Source: Clostridium sp. CAG:138 (GTDB lineage: Bacteria > Bacillota > Clostridia > Christensenellales > CAG-138). From it: a stretch of DNA of 22,536 nt. The position numbers were made by a program, and so were the translations under genes. Positions 21,994-22,536 of this stretch are shown here, piece by piece. Numbering within the stretch: position 1 is the first letter of the stretch; every line of letters starts with the position of its first letter. The stretch spans positions 19,134-41,669 of the forward strand of contig FR879717.1 of NCBI GenBank assembly GCA_000435055.1, given 5' to 3'. The notes under the pieces were generated by a model that saw nothing but the letters and a program-made list of their open reading frames with translations, was not told the origin of the DNA and did not search any database.

Positions 21994-22536
21994 TTACGAA
22001 TCGTCGCGGGGTTCTTCGGACTCGCTCCGAAAGTCGCGCAGACGCCGATAGAACGTTGCCTGACTCATGCCGCACATTCGAAGAACAGCTTCAAATGACA
22101 GATCCTTGCTTTCCCAACGCAGCACGAGTTCTCCGAAATCATCCGGGAGGGGTTTTTCCGGCCTTCCGAACCGAACCCCGCGCTGCTTTGCGGCGGCGAT
22201 ACCCTGCGCCTGCCTCTTTTTGATGTTTTCACGTTCGCTTTGTGCAACGAATGAAAGAATTTGAAGCACGAGATCCGCAATGAACGTTCCCATAAGATCC
22301 TTGCCCTGCCGCGTGTCGAGCAGAGGCATGTCGATTACGCAGATGTCAACACATTTTTCCTTTGTCAAAATGCGCCATTGCCGCCCAATTTCCTCATAAT
22401 CCCTGCCGAGTCGGTCGATGCTCAGCACATACAGCAGGTCACCGGGGCGAAGCTTTTTGACAAGCCGCCTGTATTGCGGTCGATTGAAATCCTTGCCGGA
22501 CTGTTTATCCGTGAAAATGCATTCGGGCGGAATGCC
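21994..22536 (-). CDS. Serine recombinase (resolvase/DNA-invertase family), 5' truncated
   Basis: The frame is open to the right edge, giving 180 residues without the N-terminus, so the catalytic serine region lies outside the window. Visible resolvase-family features are the DKQSGKDFNRPQY loop, LRPGDLLYVLSIDRLGRDY, the long helix with SFVAQSERENIKKRQAQGIA followed by RGVRFGRP, and a C-terminal helix-turn-helix (SFEAVLRMCGMSQATFYRRL). Length and order fit small DNA invertases and resolvases, not the large integrase type. It ends 29 bp from the right recombination site. Proximity suggests it acts on the neighbouring 20-bp sites, which is an inference. Confidence 0.9.
   Translation of the reverse strand, partial: GIPPECIFTDKQSGKDFNRPQYRRLVKKLRPGDLLYVLSIDRLGRDYEEIGRQWRILTKEKCVDICVIDMPLLDTRQGKDLMGTFIADLVLQILSFVAQSERENIKKRQAQGIAAAKQRGVRFGRPEKPLPDDFGELVLRWESKDLSFEAVLRMCGMSQATFYRRLRDFRSESEEPRDDS

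Noticed and set aside
21997..22428. Recombinase starting at the internal GTG at 22428
   Set aside because: The frame stays open to the window edge and encodes conserved resolvase residues upstream of this point, so the gene is truncated by the window and does not start there.

Overview
The window looks like a chromosomal segment of an anaerobic, amino-acid-fermenting Clostridia-type Firmicute. The evidence is strong AGGAGG ribosome-binding sites, a T-box leader in front of a short-form (archaeal/eukaryal-type) prolyl-tRNA synthetase, the DUF1385-prmC-prfA gene order, and genes of coenzyme-B12-dependent lysine fermentation. No rRNA, tRNA or CRISPR array was seen.

Left part (1-9350, + strand). 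The 3' part of a kamB-like gene and a complete MutS-like kamC gene encode the probable reactivase of lysine 5,6-aminomutase. They are followed by a lipoprotein with a repetitive linker, a PTS EIIC-like membrane protein, cysS, and a DUF1385-prmC-prfA translation cluster. A perfect inverted repeat at 9399-9435 closes prfA and also the genes converging from the right.

Middle part (9500-15900). On the minus strand lie the two subunits of an acetoacetate-type CoA-transferase, an enzyme used in lysine fermentation. Next, also on the minus strand, is an 895-residue fusion of a TetM-like ribosomal-protection GTPase to a Rae1/YacP-like NYN ribonuclease domain. Divergent from it is proS behind a consensus promoter and a T-box leader with a readable CCC (Pro) specifier.

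Right part (15900-22536, minus strand). This is a duplicated surface-protein locus. The right copy runs from a membrane protein (TTG start) through a TM-anchored DUF6591-like protein, a DUF6591-like lipoprotein and a 476-aa three-repeat lipoprotein to a 25-codon ORF and a conserved 3' repeat. The left copy has lost its upstream genes to a deletion. It keeps promoter, leader, a gene scar, a chimeric 468-aa three-repeat lipoprotein, a 53-codon ORF and the same 3' repeat.

The most striking observation concerns the right copy's promoter. It lies on a ~157-bp segment bounded by two 20-bp dyad sites in inverted orientation, with central dinucleotides GT and AC, next to a serine recombinase gene. 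In this sequence the promoter points away from the operon. The left copy carries the same promoter pointing into the operon, and its sequence aligns with what the right copy would become after inversion. I read this as a phase-variable (ON/OFF) promoter switch for a lipoprotein operon, with the left copy being an ON-locked relic. The inversion is inferred from sequence only.
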